Shown here one piece after another: positions 1-5,998 of a stretch of 6,006 nt of DNA. The translations under genes and the position numbers were made by a program. The notes below the pieces were generated by a model. It was not told the origin of the DNA. It ran no database searches and saw nothing but the letters and a program-made list of their open reading frames with translations. The stretch lies in the NCBI GenBank assembly GCA_020723545.1, contig DYIS01000167.1:1-6006 (forward strand). Reading direction: 5' to 3'. How positions within the stretch are numbered: the first letter of the stretch is position 1; every line of letters begins with the position of its first letter. The DNA is from Ktedonobacter racemifer. Lineage in GTDB: Bacteria; Chloroflexota; DTOL01; JACQYG01.

Positions 1-674
1 ACCGGACGGTAGCCGAAGAGGTGCTGGGCTTCCTGGACGTGGGATACGTGGTGGGCCATTCGCCCTTTGTGGGTTCGCCGGCGGAGGAATACCTGAGATC
101 CATCGTGCCGATGGAGCTGGTGGACCGGGGACAGGCGAGGCTTGAGGTCAACCGGTGGCGGTATGACTCCGGCAGCCCCTGGGTGGAGCGGACCACCGAG
201 ACCGTGAAGTGGGCCGGCTACCGGGTTCGCCGGCCCGGACCGCGCTCCACCTCGGCCATCGACTTCGGGACAGCCCTGTCGTCCCTCTACCGGGGGGAGG
301 GTTGGTCCCGGAACGAGGAGGGCGGTGGCCTTGACTTCAATTGGGCGGTGGCCGGGGAGTCTTGGGTGATGTTCCGGGAGGCGCACCCTACCAGGCTCTG
401 GCTCAAGCTCAGGGTCGCGCCCTTCGTCTACCCCGGATCTCCGCGGCAGCGCATGAAGGTGTGGATCAACGGCCAATTCCTTGGGCAAGTGGAACTGGAT
501 GATACCTGGAAGGAGTATTCCCTGGAGGTGCCAGGCCGGTGCCTGAGAACTGGCATCAATCGGCTGAGGTTCGGCTTTTCCCACCTGGCTTCGCCCAGCC
601 AGGTCATTGGCAGCGATGACAAAAGGAGCCTGGCGGTGGCCTTCGACTGGATCAGGTTTGAGCGTCATGAATAG
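1..674 (+). CDS. C-terminal part of a large protein ending in a beta-sandwich domain (5' truncated)
   Basis: The reading frame is open from the first bases of the window, with no stop before the GTG at 21, so the gene almost certainly begins upstream and only about 223 C-terminal residues are seen. It ends at TAG 672-674. The first part (LGFLDVGYVVGHSPFV) resembles the segment after the last membrane helix of big YfhO-like bacterial membrane glycosyltransferases, where a 'LNVKYVV'-type strand is common; this is a loose resemblance. The last 110 or so residues read as a jelly-roll/beta-sandwich domain: LWLKLRVAPF, then MKVWINGQFLGQVEL (from about 453), W-KEYSLEVP, G-NRLRFGF and a final LAVAFDWIRFE strand. 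Such domains are often carbohydrate-binding-like. No membrane helix or catalytic motif lies in the visible part. The stop overlaps the next gene by 8 bases, so the two are probably co-transcribed. I cannot assign an enzyme activity. An independent short gene starting at GTG 21 is possible but unlikely. Confidence 0.75.
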   Translation, partial: RTVAEEVLGFLDVGYVVGHSPFVGSPAEEYLRSIVPMELVDRGQARLEVNRWRYDSGSPWVERTTETVKWAGYRVRRPGPRSTSAIDFGTALSSLYRGEGWSRNEEGGGLDFNWAVAGESWVMFREAHPTRLWLKLRVAPFVYPGSPRQRMKVWINGQFLGQVELDDTWKEYSLEVPGRCLRTGINRLRFGFSHLASPSQVIGSDDKRSLAVAFDWIRFERHE

Positions 675-3102
675 CAAACGCCCTCTGCCGGTCGAAACAG
701 CAATGGCCATGCTCATGGTGGCGGTCGCGCTGGCCATCTACCTGGTCACCGTGGCCCCCACCGTCCTGGAGGGGGACAGCGGGGAGTTCCAGTTCGCCGC
801 CTATCTTCTGGGCATTGGCCACCCCACTGGCTATCCGCTCTATTTGCTCCTGGGCAAGCTCTGGGCCCTGATGGTCCCGATGGGCGATGTCGCCTACCGG
901 ATGAATCTGCTCTCCGCCGTCTTCTCCGCCCTGGCCGTGGGGGTGCTCTATCTCCTGTTGCGCCATTTGGCACTGGGTCGTGCCTCCTCCATCCTCGCCG
1001 CTTTGCTACTTGCTTTCTCTTCAACGTTTTGGTCCCAGGTGGTTCGGGCCGAGGTCTATTCTTTGAACACCTTTTTTGTAACCCTCTTGCTTTATCTCGC
1101 CCTGCGCCTGGCCTCCCGTTTCCCAGCCGGTAGCGCAGTACATCTTCAGCCCGCACCCTTGCTTTTTGTTTTCATCTTTCTCTTCGGGCTCAGCCTGACT
1201 CACCACCGCACCATGTTGTTGCTGGTTCCCGGCTTTGCCCTGTACCTGTGGCCGTGGCTTTCTTTACTAGCGAAGAAGCGGACCTATGCCGCCGCTCTCT
1301 TGCTTTTTGTTTTGCCAACGGCTTTGTACCTTTACATCCCCCTGCGTGCCCCGGACACCCCGTACCTTCGCTTTCCCATCGGCACCGGGCCGCAGTTGGT
1401 CCTGTACCAAAACACCCTCTTCGACTTCTTAAAGCTGATCACCGGGAGCGTCTTCCGTGGCAGCCTGGAGGCGGCCGCCGGAGGCCGCCTGGGGGAGCGC
1501 TTGGCCCTGGCCGGGGGCCTCTTGCTCCGGCAGTTCGGCCGGGCGGGCCTGCTTTTGGGCCTGCTGGGCATCGCCTGGAACCTCCGGACCGATCGTCGGA
1601 CCTTTCTCCTTCTGCTCCTGACGTACTTGTCTACTGTGGCCTTCTGCCTGGTCTACTTCATTGGCGATATCGGCGATCTCTTCACGCCCTCGTACGTTGT
1701 CTTCGCCCTCTGGTTCGGCCTGGGGAGCCAGGGGCTCCTGTCGTGGGTGAAAGGACCCACACCTGCCCACCTCTTTGGCGGGCCTGCCCGGAGGGCAGGC
1801 GGGGCCGCCCGCCAAGGTGCCCCCATCCTGGCAGTTCTCCTGTTAGCGCTCCTGCCACTGGGCGCCCTGGCCGCTAACTTTCGAGCAAGTGATCTGAGCC
1901 GCCAGGTTGGACCTCGCTCCCGGTGGGAGAGCCTTCTAGCCCAGCCGGTGGAGCGCGGTGCCATTCTGGTGAGTAATGACCGGGACGAGATCATGCCCAT
2001 GTGGTATATGCAGTACGTGGAGAGGCGCCGCCCGGACCTGGTGGGCCTCTTCCCGCTGATCAGTCCGGAGCCAGTGTTTAGCAACGTCGGCCGCCTGGTG
2101 GAGAGCGTATACGGCAAAGGCAGCCCGGTCTACCTGGTGAAACCTATGCCCGGCCTGGAGATCAGGTACAATATGGTGGAAAGGGGAGGTCTGGTCCTGG
2201 TGGTCAGCCCGGCGGTTGGCGAGAAGCCCGCGCTGCAGTTTTCGCCGGGAGCGGTCCTGGGCGAGGCCATAGAGCTGGTGGGGAGCGACCTGGAGGGCGG
2301 GCGGTCCGGCGCCACAAAGCTGATCCAGCCCACGGAGAAGCTCGTGGTCACCCTGTACTGGCGCCCCCTTGAGACCATCTCCGCAGACTATGAGTCCTTC
2401 GTCCATCTGGTAGACGGTCAGGGCCGGTCCCTGGCCCAGAGCGACCACCGTCCCGGCGGGGTGTACTACCCCACCTCCCTGTGGCAGACAGGGGAATACC
2501 TCCGGGACGAGCACGCTCTCGCACCGACAGCACCTTTGGCCCCCGGGGTCTACACCCTGAAGGCCGGCATGTACTCCAAGCCGTCGTTGAAGCGACTGGC
2601 GGTCCGGGGCGCTGGAGAGGACGCCGTAGTGGTGGGCCGGGTCCGCGTGCTGTCCGGTCCCCTGCCGGTGGCGTTCCAGCCCCGGTTCAAGAGTGACCTG
2701 GAGCTGGAGGGTAAGATCGCCTTCCTGGGGTGGGACTGGGAGCCCGGCTCCTTCCGGCCAGGAGACGCTTTCCGGCTGGTCCTGTACTGGAGGGCCCTCA
2801 AACCCTTGGACGAGGACTACACCGTGTTCGTGCACGTCCTGGATGCCGCTGGGAACATCGTCGCCCAGCGGGACCGCCAGCCCGAGGACGGTGCCCTGCC
2901 CACCTCGGTGTGGGAGGTCGGCGAGGCAGTGGCGGATCGGACGGAGGTCGCCCTGTCGGCCTCGCTGCCGGCAGGCTCCTACTGGGTCGTCGCGGGCATG
3001 TACTCCCTGGCCGACATGAAGCGCCTGGGCGTCCTGGATCCCCAGGGCCGACCCCAGGGCGATCGCCTCTGGCTCGGTAGCCTGGCTCCGGCGCCGCATT
3101 AG
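667..3102 (+). CDS. DUF2723 / TMEM260-like membrane protein with two C-terminal beta-sandwich repeats
   Basis: This 811-residue protein starts at ATG 667, overlapping the previous stop (ATGAATAG); a TTG at 607 in the same frame would extend 60 bases into the upstream gene and is not preferred. Residues 10-30 form the first membrane helix. They are followed by the DUF2723 signature: APT-(4)-DSGEF (D37, E40), LGIGHPTGYPLY (H52-Y59), YRMNLLSAVFSAL, AEVYSLN (128-134) and THHRTM (178-183). About ten hydrophobic helices extend to about residue 410. DUF2723 proteins have a GT-C-like layout; human TMEM260 is an O-mannosyltransferase, so a lipid-linked-sugar-dependent glycosyltransferase is the best inference, with the acidic loop after helix 1 as likely active site. 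From about residue 415 the chain is soluble, presumably extracytoplasmic. It ends in two homologous beta-sandwich repeats (about 522-655 and 678-790). Residues 371-384 (GGPARRAGGAARQG) form a low-complexity loop encoded by a nested palindrome. Family assignment is firm; activity is inferred. Confidence 0.88.
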   Translation: MNSKRPLPVETAMAMLMVAVALAIYLVTVAPTVLEGDSGEFQFAAYLLGIGHPTGYPLYLLLGKLWALMVPMGDVAYRMNLLSAVFSALAVGVLYLLLRHLALGRASSILAALLLAFSSTFWSQVVRAEVYSLNTFFVTLLLYLALRLASRFPAGSAVHLQPAPLLFVFIFLFGLSLTHHRTMLLLVPGFALYLWPWLSLLAKKRTYAAALLLFVLPTALYLYIPLRAPDTPYLRFPIGTGPQLVLYQNTLFDFLKLITGSVFRGSLEAAAGGRLGERLALAGGLLLRQFGRAGLLLGLLGIAWNLRTDRRTFLLLLLTYLSTVAFCLVYFIGDIGDLFTPSYVVFALWFGLGSQGLLSWVKGPTPAHLFGGPARRAGGAARQGAPILAVLLLALLPLGALAANFRASDLSRQVGPRSRWESLLAQPVERGAILVSNDRDEIMPMWYMQYVERRRPDLVGLFPLISPEPVFSNVGRLVESVYGKGSPVYLVKPMPGLEIRYNMVERGGLVLVVSPAVGEKPALQFSPGAVLGEAIELVGSDLEGGRSGATKLIQPTEKLVVTLYWRPLETISADYESFVHLVDGQGRSLAQSDHRPGGVYYPTSLWQTGEYLRDEHALAPTAPLAPGVYTLKAGMYSKPSLKRLAVRGAGEDAVVVGRVRVLSGPLPVAFQPRFKSDLELEGKIAFLGWDWEPGSFRPGDAFRLVLYWRALKPLDEDYTVFVHVLDAAGNIVAQRDRQPEDGALPTSVWEVGEAVADRTEVALSASLPAGSYWVVAGMYSLADMKRLGVLDPQGRPQGDRLWLGSLAPAPH
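1775..1815. repeat. Nested inverted repeat inside the DUF2723 gene
   Basis: Outer arms TTGGCGGGC (1775-1783) and GCCCGCCAA (1807-1815) enclose inner arms GCCTGCCC (1782-1789) and GGGCAGGC (1793-1800) around a 3-base GGA centre. The reading frame stays open and encodes the Gly/Ala/Arg-rich loop at residues 371-384, between two hydrophobic segments. It could be a REP- or MITE-like palindrome inserted in frame, or just a GC-rich linker. Another 8-bp inverted repeat exists at 1469-1490 in the same gene, so GC richness alone may account for part of it. Confidence 0.5.
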
Positions 3103-3169
3103 GCGTCCGCAATCCGGCGAAGACACCACCTGGATTGGCGCGACCCTCGTTGATTTAGAGGCAGCAGGG

Positions 3170-3181
3170 CTGTTGCAAAGT
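3170..3181. repeat. Possible solitary insertion-sequence end (IS6-like)
   Basis: CTGTTGCAAAGT is the core of the terminal inverted repeat that I recall for IS6-family elements (IS257/IS26 type, with G-rich bases before CTGTTGCAAA). Here it is preceded by GGG, as in those ends. I find no matching inverted copy (ACTTTGCAACAG) in the window and no IS6 transposase, so if real it is a remnant. Twelve bases from memory are thin evidence, and chance is possible. Confidence 0.25.
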
Positions 3182-3184
3182 CCC

Positions 3185-3213
3185 TTGACAAATGAAGAAA
3201 ATGACCTTAACTT
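3185..3213 (+). promoter_or_regulatory. Possible promoter upstream of the 30-codon ORF
   Basis: A perfect -35 box TTGACA (3185-3190) is followed after 17 bases by TAACTT (3208-3213), a poor -10 matching the consensus at only three positions. It would give a leader of about 40 bases before the small ORF at 3261. The exact -35 and spacing are attractive, but the weak -10 leaves it uncertain. Confidence 0.3.
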
Positions 3214-3260
3214 CAGTGGTGAGAGGCAGCAGGCAACTATCCTCTCGCGGAGGAAAGGTC

Positions 3261-3353
3261 ATGAGCAAGTATACCCCACTCGCCTTTGAAATCAACTTGA
3301 GCCCTGAAGGGTTCGTGTTTGAGATTGGCGTTGATCTTGGGGCGTCCATATAG
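3261..3353 (+). CDS. Possible 30-residue small ORF with strong ribosome binding site
   Basis: An ATG at 3261 opens 30 codons ending at TAG 3351-3353, beginning MSKYTPLAFEINL and ending IGVDLGASI. A strong Shine-Dalgarno, GGAGG at 3249-3253, lies 7 bases before the ATG. The peptide has no membrane helix, signal peptide or cysteine, and I do not recognise it. It could be a genuine small protein, a leader peptide upstream of the IclR promoter, or the decayed 5' end of a longer gene such as a transposase, given the IS-end-like sequence 80 bases upstream. An inverted-repeat partner of its start region lies at 3201-3208. Evidence for expression is only the ribosome binding site and a candidate promoter. 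Confidence 0.3.
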   Translation: MSKYTPLAFEINLSPEGFVFEIGVDLGASI

Positions 3354-3368
3354 AGGCAGCCCTACCCG

Positions 3369-3397
3369 TTGCGTAAGATATAGATTTGTGCTATAAT
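3369..3397 (+). promoter_or_regulatory. Extended -10 promoter for the IclR-led operon
   Basis: A perfect TATAAT at 3392-3397 is preceded by TGC (3389-3391), making an extended -10. A partial -35, TTGCGT (3369-3374), lies at exactly 17 bases. Transcription would begin near 3404, about 50 bases before the regulator's ATG. This is the best promoter in the window and fits a housekeeping sigma factor. Confidence 0.65.
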
Positions 3398-3407
3398 AGA
3401 AACATCT

Positions 3408-3422
3408 TCTCTCAAAGAGAGA
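3408..3422. promoter_or_regulatory. Palindrome, candidate operator for the IclR regulator
   Basis: TCTCTC-AAA-GAGAGA is a perfect 6-bp inverted repeat with a 3-base centre, lying just after the predicted transcription start. IclR-family proteins bind short palindromes of about this size near or over their own promoters, so a site here could allow autorepression by blocking promoter escape. The assignment rests on position and symmetry only; the repeat is of low complexity (CT/GA). Confidence 0.4.
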
Positions 3423-3441
3423 CATCATAAACGCTATTAGC

Positions 3442-3447
3442 AGGGAG
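3442..3447 (+). promoter_or_regulatory. Ribosome binding site of the IclR-family gene
   Basis: AGGGAG ends 6 bases before ATG 3454, which supports that start over the in-frame TTG at 3448 that would abut the ribosome binding site directly. Confidence 0.65.
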
Positions 3448-3453
3448 TTGGTC

Positions 3454-4227
3454 ATGGCTCAACCCGCCGTTTACCTCCAGACAGTAGACCGTGCCCTGCA
3501 GGTGTTGCTTCAGTTTGACCAGGCACATCCAGAGCGGACCAGCAGCGAATTGGCTCAGGCCCTGGGTCTGCACCGCAGCATGGTCTATCGCCTTCTGACC
3601 ACACTGGAACGCCGGGGTTTCCTCGCCCAGGCCAATCATCGCGGCCGTTTCCGCCTGGGCCTCAAGCTGGTCGAGCTGGGCAATGTGGTGTTAGCTGACA
3701 TGGACCTGCGACAGGCGACCCATCCGATCCTGGCCCGGTTGGCCAGAGAGACTGGCGAATCGGCCTTCCTCACCGTGCTCAGCGGCGACGAAAGCGTGTG
3801 CATCGACAAGATTGACAGTCCCCGGCCAGTCCGCGTTAGCCTCACCATCGGCGGACGTTATCCACTCTACGCCGGTGCGTCTAACAAAATCCTCCTGGCT
3901 CATCTCTCTCCCGACACGATTGATGGGTTCATCGCTAGGGGCCTGGCGCCGATAACCCCACATACCATCACCGATCCGGCGCGGTTGAAAGAAGATCTGG
4001 CCATGATCCGACGGCAGGGTTGGGCCCATACCGTCGGCGAGTTGACGCCTGACGTGGCCGCCGTCGCTGTTCCGCTGTGGGACAACAACAGCACAATAGT
4101 GGCCGCCTTGAGCATCGCCGGCCTAGCCTCCAGATTCGGCGAAGACAGGCTGCCCATGCTGATCAGCATGACCCGTGAGGCAGCAGCGGACATCTCTGCT
4201 CAGCTTCTGACCTGGCACAAGACGTAA
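3454..4227 (+). CDS. IclR-family transcriptional regulator
   Basis: The 257-residue length is typical of the IclR family. The N-terminal winged helix-turn-helix spans about residues 8-65: YLQTVDRALQVLLQF, then T29-L51 with SSELAQALGLHRSMVYRLL as the recognition region, then the wing (GFLAQANHRGRFRLGLKL). The C-terminal effector domain runs from about residue 80 to the end, with the family pattern LARETGESAFLTVLSGDESV, then YPLYAGASNKILLAHL (equivalent to the usual PLHATASGKALLA) and a closing SIAGLASRF segment. IclR proteins act as dimers or tetramers and switch small catabolic operons in response to a metabolite. Its promoter and a palindrome lie directly upstream. The racemase gene follows after 42 bases on the same strand with no evident terminator, so it probably regulates itself and the two enzymes. 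The inducer is unknown; most likely the substrate or an intermediate of the downstream pathway. Confidence 0.93.
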   Translation: MAQPAVYLQTVDRALQVLLQFDQAHPERTSSELAQALGLHRSMVYRLLTTLERRGFLAQANHRGRFRLGLKLVELGNVVLADMDLRQATHPILARLARETGESAFLTVLSGDESVCIDKIDSPRPVRVSLTIGGRYPLYAGASNKILLAHLSPDTIDGFIARGLAPITPHTITDPARLKEDLAMIRRQGWAHTVGELTPDVAAVAVPLWDNNSTIVAALSIAGLASRFGEDRLPMLISMTREAAADISAQLLTWHKT

Positions 4228-4269
4228 GTTACCGCTTAGCTGCAAGAGCGATAGCGGAGACAATTGGTT

Positions 4270-4941
4270 ATGAAGAGAATCGGGATCATCCGGGTACTAT
4301 CCACCGCCGATGAGGAGCTTCTGAACAGCCACGGTCGGTTGCTGCACGAGTTCATTGGGCACCCGGACCTGGTAGTAGTCAGCCGCTGCATAGAAGGCCA
4401 TCCTCAGGGGCTATGGAACCGGGAGGAGGGGCAAAGGGCCATCCCCAAGATCGTGAATCTGGGGCAAGAGATGGCAAGGCGCGATGGGGTGGCGGCATTG
4501 CTGGTGAGTTGCGTGGCCGATCCTGGTGTGCCTGAGCTGCGAGAGGCAGTGAGCATCCCGGTCATTGGGGCAGGGTCGGCCTCGGCAGCGATGGCTTTGA
4601 CCCTGGGCCGGCCGGTGGGAGCTCTGGGCATCATTGACCGGGCTCTCCCGCCGGTCGCCGAAGTGCTGGGCCCGCGGCTGGTGGGTTGGGAGACGCCCAC
4701 GGGGGTCAGGACCACGGTAGACCTGATGTCGGAAGAGGGGAAGGAGCGGTTTGCCCAGGCGGGAGAGCGGCTCAAGGAGCGAGGGGCCAGAGTGATCCTC
4801 CTGGCCTGTACTGGCTTCTCGACTATTCGTATTGCCACCTTCCTGGAAGAGCAGCTTCGTGTCCCGGTGATTGACCCGGTGATCTCCGCCGGGTTGATAG
4901 CCTGGTATGTAGCAAAGGAGCATGATGGAGCAGACACTTGA
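4270..4941 (+). CDS. Asp/Glu/hydantoin racemase-family protein
   Basis: The 223-residue product belongs to the cofactor-independent racemase superfamily (PF01177), whose members move a proton at C-alpha using two cysteines. Both expected cysteines are present: C81 in ALLVSCVADPGVPELREAV, and C180 in VILLACTGFSTI, in the places equivalent to the catalytic pair of hydantoin and aspartate/glutamate racemases. Other family traits are the first strand KRIGIIRVLS, the turn IPVIGAGSASAAMAL (97-110) after the first cysteine, and IDPV near the C-terminus. ATG 4270 is chosen, with GGAG at 4256-4259; a TTG at 4264 is less likely. The protein is probably cytoplasmic. It overlaps the DUF917 gene by about 17 bases. 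Hydantoin or amino-acid racemase is likeliest given this neighbour, though maleate isomerase or arylmalonate decarboxylase-like activities occur in the superfamily, so the substrate is open. Confidence 0.87.
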   Translation: MKRIGIIRVLSTADEELLNSHGRLLHEFIGHPDLVVVSRCIEGHPQGLWNREEGQRAIPKIVNLGQEMARRDGVAALLVSCVADPGVPELREAVSIPVIGAGSASAAMALTLGRPVGALGIIDRALPPVAEVLGPRLVGWETPTGVRTTVDLMSEEGKERFAQAGERLKERGARVILLACTGFSTIRIATFLEEQLRVPVIDPVISAGLIAWYVAKEHDGADT

Positions 4942-5998
4942 TAGACCAACGGCTGAGGCGGCCGTTCTGGGTGGTGCTCTTCTCGGGGGCGGCGGTGGTG
5001 GGAAGATCGCCCATGGCCTTCAACTCACGCAGCAGGCACTCTCTGTTGGCACCCCGTGCCTGATCTCCTGCGCAGATCTTTCGCCTGACGATGTTGTTGT
5101 CACCGTCTCTGCCGTTGGTGCTCCTGCTGCCAATATCTCTCTTTTGCCTGTTCACTATTGCCGCGCTGTGACCCTTCTCCAGGAGCATAGCCGTCTGAGG
5201 ATTGTGGGGCTCATCTCCAGTGAGAATGGAGCCATTGGTACGGTTAACGGATGGGTGCAATCGGCTCTCTTACAAATCCCTGTTGTCGATGCGCCCTGTG
5301 ATGGGCGTGCTCATCCAACCGGTGTCATGGGGAGCCTGGGGTTACACAAAGACCCGGGCTACGTCTCCCTCCAGTCAGCCGTGGGACAGGATGGGTTGGA
5401 ACTCGTCGTGCGCGGTCCCTTGGACGCAGCCGCATCCCTCGTCCGCCAGGCAGCCGTGCAAGCGGGTGGCATGGTAGCCGTGGCACGCAATCCGGTCAGT
5501 GTGCGCTACGTTCAGGAGCACGGAGCCCTTGGAGCCATCCGACAAGCCATCGCCCTGGGACAGGCGATGATCGCTGCCAGGCCCGCGGGTGGCCGGGCTG
5601 TGATTGACGCTGTCGCCAGAGAACTGGGAGGCTGCGTCTATGGGCCGGGAGTTGTTGAAAGCGTCACCTTGATCACCGAGGGCGGGTTCGACCATGGAGT
5701 CATTTTGCTCCTCCCGGACAACGCAGCTAATCTTGAGCTGACCTTCTGGAATGAGTACATGACCCTGGAGCAAGATGGCCAGCGTCTTGCCACTTTCCCT
5801 GACCTTATATCCACTATCGGGATAGACGGTATTCCCTTTTCCAGCGCTGAGGCGGTAAAGGGGCAACAACTCTACGTCCTCACTGCTCCTTATGAGCGTC
5901 TCATCCTTGGAAGTGGTGTGCGTGATCTGGCCGAATATCGGCGCATTGAAAGTCAGGACTTTCGCTTGAGTGAGCCGCATGGTAAAATGCGGCTATGA
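4925..5998 (+). CDS. DUF917 / S-methyl-thiohydantoin desulfurase-like protein
   Basis: The product has about 357 residues, the usual size for DUF917 (PF06032 with its C-terminal partner domain). The N-terminus has the characteristic glycine run (G21-G26) in AVLGGALLGGGGGGKIAHGL. A central VDAPCDGRAHPTGVMGSLGL (V121-L140) matches the conserved D..GRA.P region near the presumed active site. Near the C-terminus FWNEYMTLEQDGQRLATFPD (from F274) is a strong family signature. Two start codons compete, ATG 4922 and ATG 4925; AAAGGAG at 4914-4920 is 1 and 4 bases away respectively, so 4925 is preferred. The gene overlaps the racemase end and its stop overlaps a further ATG (ATGA, 5995-5998). Family members are often found beside hydantoinase/oxoprolinase (HyuA/HyuB) genes, and some have been named S-methyl-thiohydantoin desulfurases. 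The exact reaction here is unknown; a hydrolytic or lyase step on a hydantoin-like ring is the reasonable inference. Confidence 0.87.
   Translation: MEQTLDRPTAEAAVLGGALLGGGGGGKIAHGLQLTQQALSVGTPCLISCADLSPDDVVVTVSAVGAPAANISLLPVHYCRAVTLLQEHSRLRIVGLISSENGAIGTVNGWVQSALLQIPVVDAPCDGRAHPTGVMGSLGLHKDPGYVSLQSAVGQDGLELVVRGPLDAAASLVRQAAVQAGGMVAVARNPVSVRYVQEHGALGAIRQAIALGQAMIAARPAGGRAVIDAVARELGGCVYGPGVVESVTLITEGGFDHGVILLLPDNAANLELTFWNEYMTLEQDGQRLATFPDLISTIGIDGIPFSSAEAVKGQQLYVLTAPYERLILGSGVRDLAEYRRIESQDFRLSEPHGKMRL
5973..5994. repeat. Hairpin just before the next start codon
   Basis: AGCCGCAT (5973-5980) and ATGCGGCT (5987-5994) form a perfect 8-bp stem with a 6-base loop GGTAAA, ending one base before the ATG at 5995. 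No T run follows, so it is not a standard terminator. It lies inside the last codons of the DUF917 gene and would cover the ribosome binding region of the next gene, so translation of DUF917 would be needed to open it. Confidence 0.55.

Larger units (their letters stand above)
3103..3453. other. Intergenic region between the glycosylation block and the catabolic operon
   Basis: The 351 bases between the DUF2723 stop and the IclR start contain no conventional gene. I see no rho-independent terminator after 3102: no GC-rich hairpin followed by a T run. The region is less GC-rich than the upstream gene. It contains an IS-end-like sequence at 3170-3181, AGAGGCAGC at 3157, 3222 and 3352, a possible 30-codon ORF (3261-3353), a sigma-70-type promoter (3369-3397) and a palindrome (3408-3422). 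Part of it may be debris of an old insertion. Confidence 0.6.

Noticed and set aside
607..666. Upstream TTG start for the DUF2723 protein
   Set aside because: It would add 20 residues deep inside the upstream coding region; ATG 667 at the stop/start overlap gives a normal N-terminus directly before the first membrane helix.
1469..1490. Inverted repeat AGGCGGCC / GGCCGCCT in the DUF2723 gene
   Set aside because: A simple 8-bp repeat in very GC-rich codons (Ala/Gly/Arg), likely by chance; no nested structure or other support.
1936..3129. Long minus-strand open frame of 397 codons opposite the DUF2723 C-terminal half
   Set aside because: It lies opposite a clearly homologous protein-coding region, its translation has no recognisable domain, and such frames are common opposite GC-rich genes.
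3157..3360. Three AGAGGCAGC motifs considered as a CRISPR or iteron array
   Set aside because: The repeats are only 9-12 bases long and unevenly spaced (65 and 130 bases), and near-copies also occur inside coding sequence near 4179 and 4541.
4232..4257. CCGCT / AGCGG inverted repeat before the racemase gene
   Set aside because: Only 5 bp with a 16-base loop; too weak to call a terminator or regulatory hairpin.
5375..5980. Minus-strand open frame of 201 codons opposite the DUF917 gene
   Set aside because: The + strand carries family signatures throughout; the antisense translation shows nothing recognisable.
5973..5994. Hairpin considered as a rho-independent terminator
   Set aside because: No T-rich tract follows, and an ATGA stop/start overlap comes immediately after.
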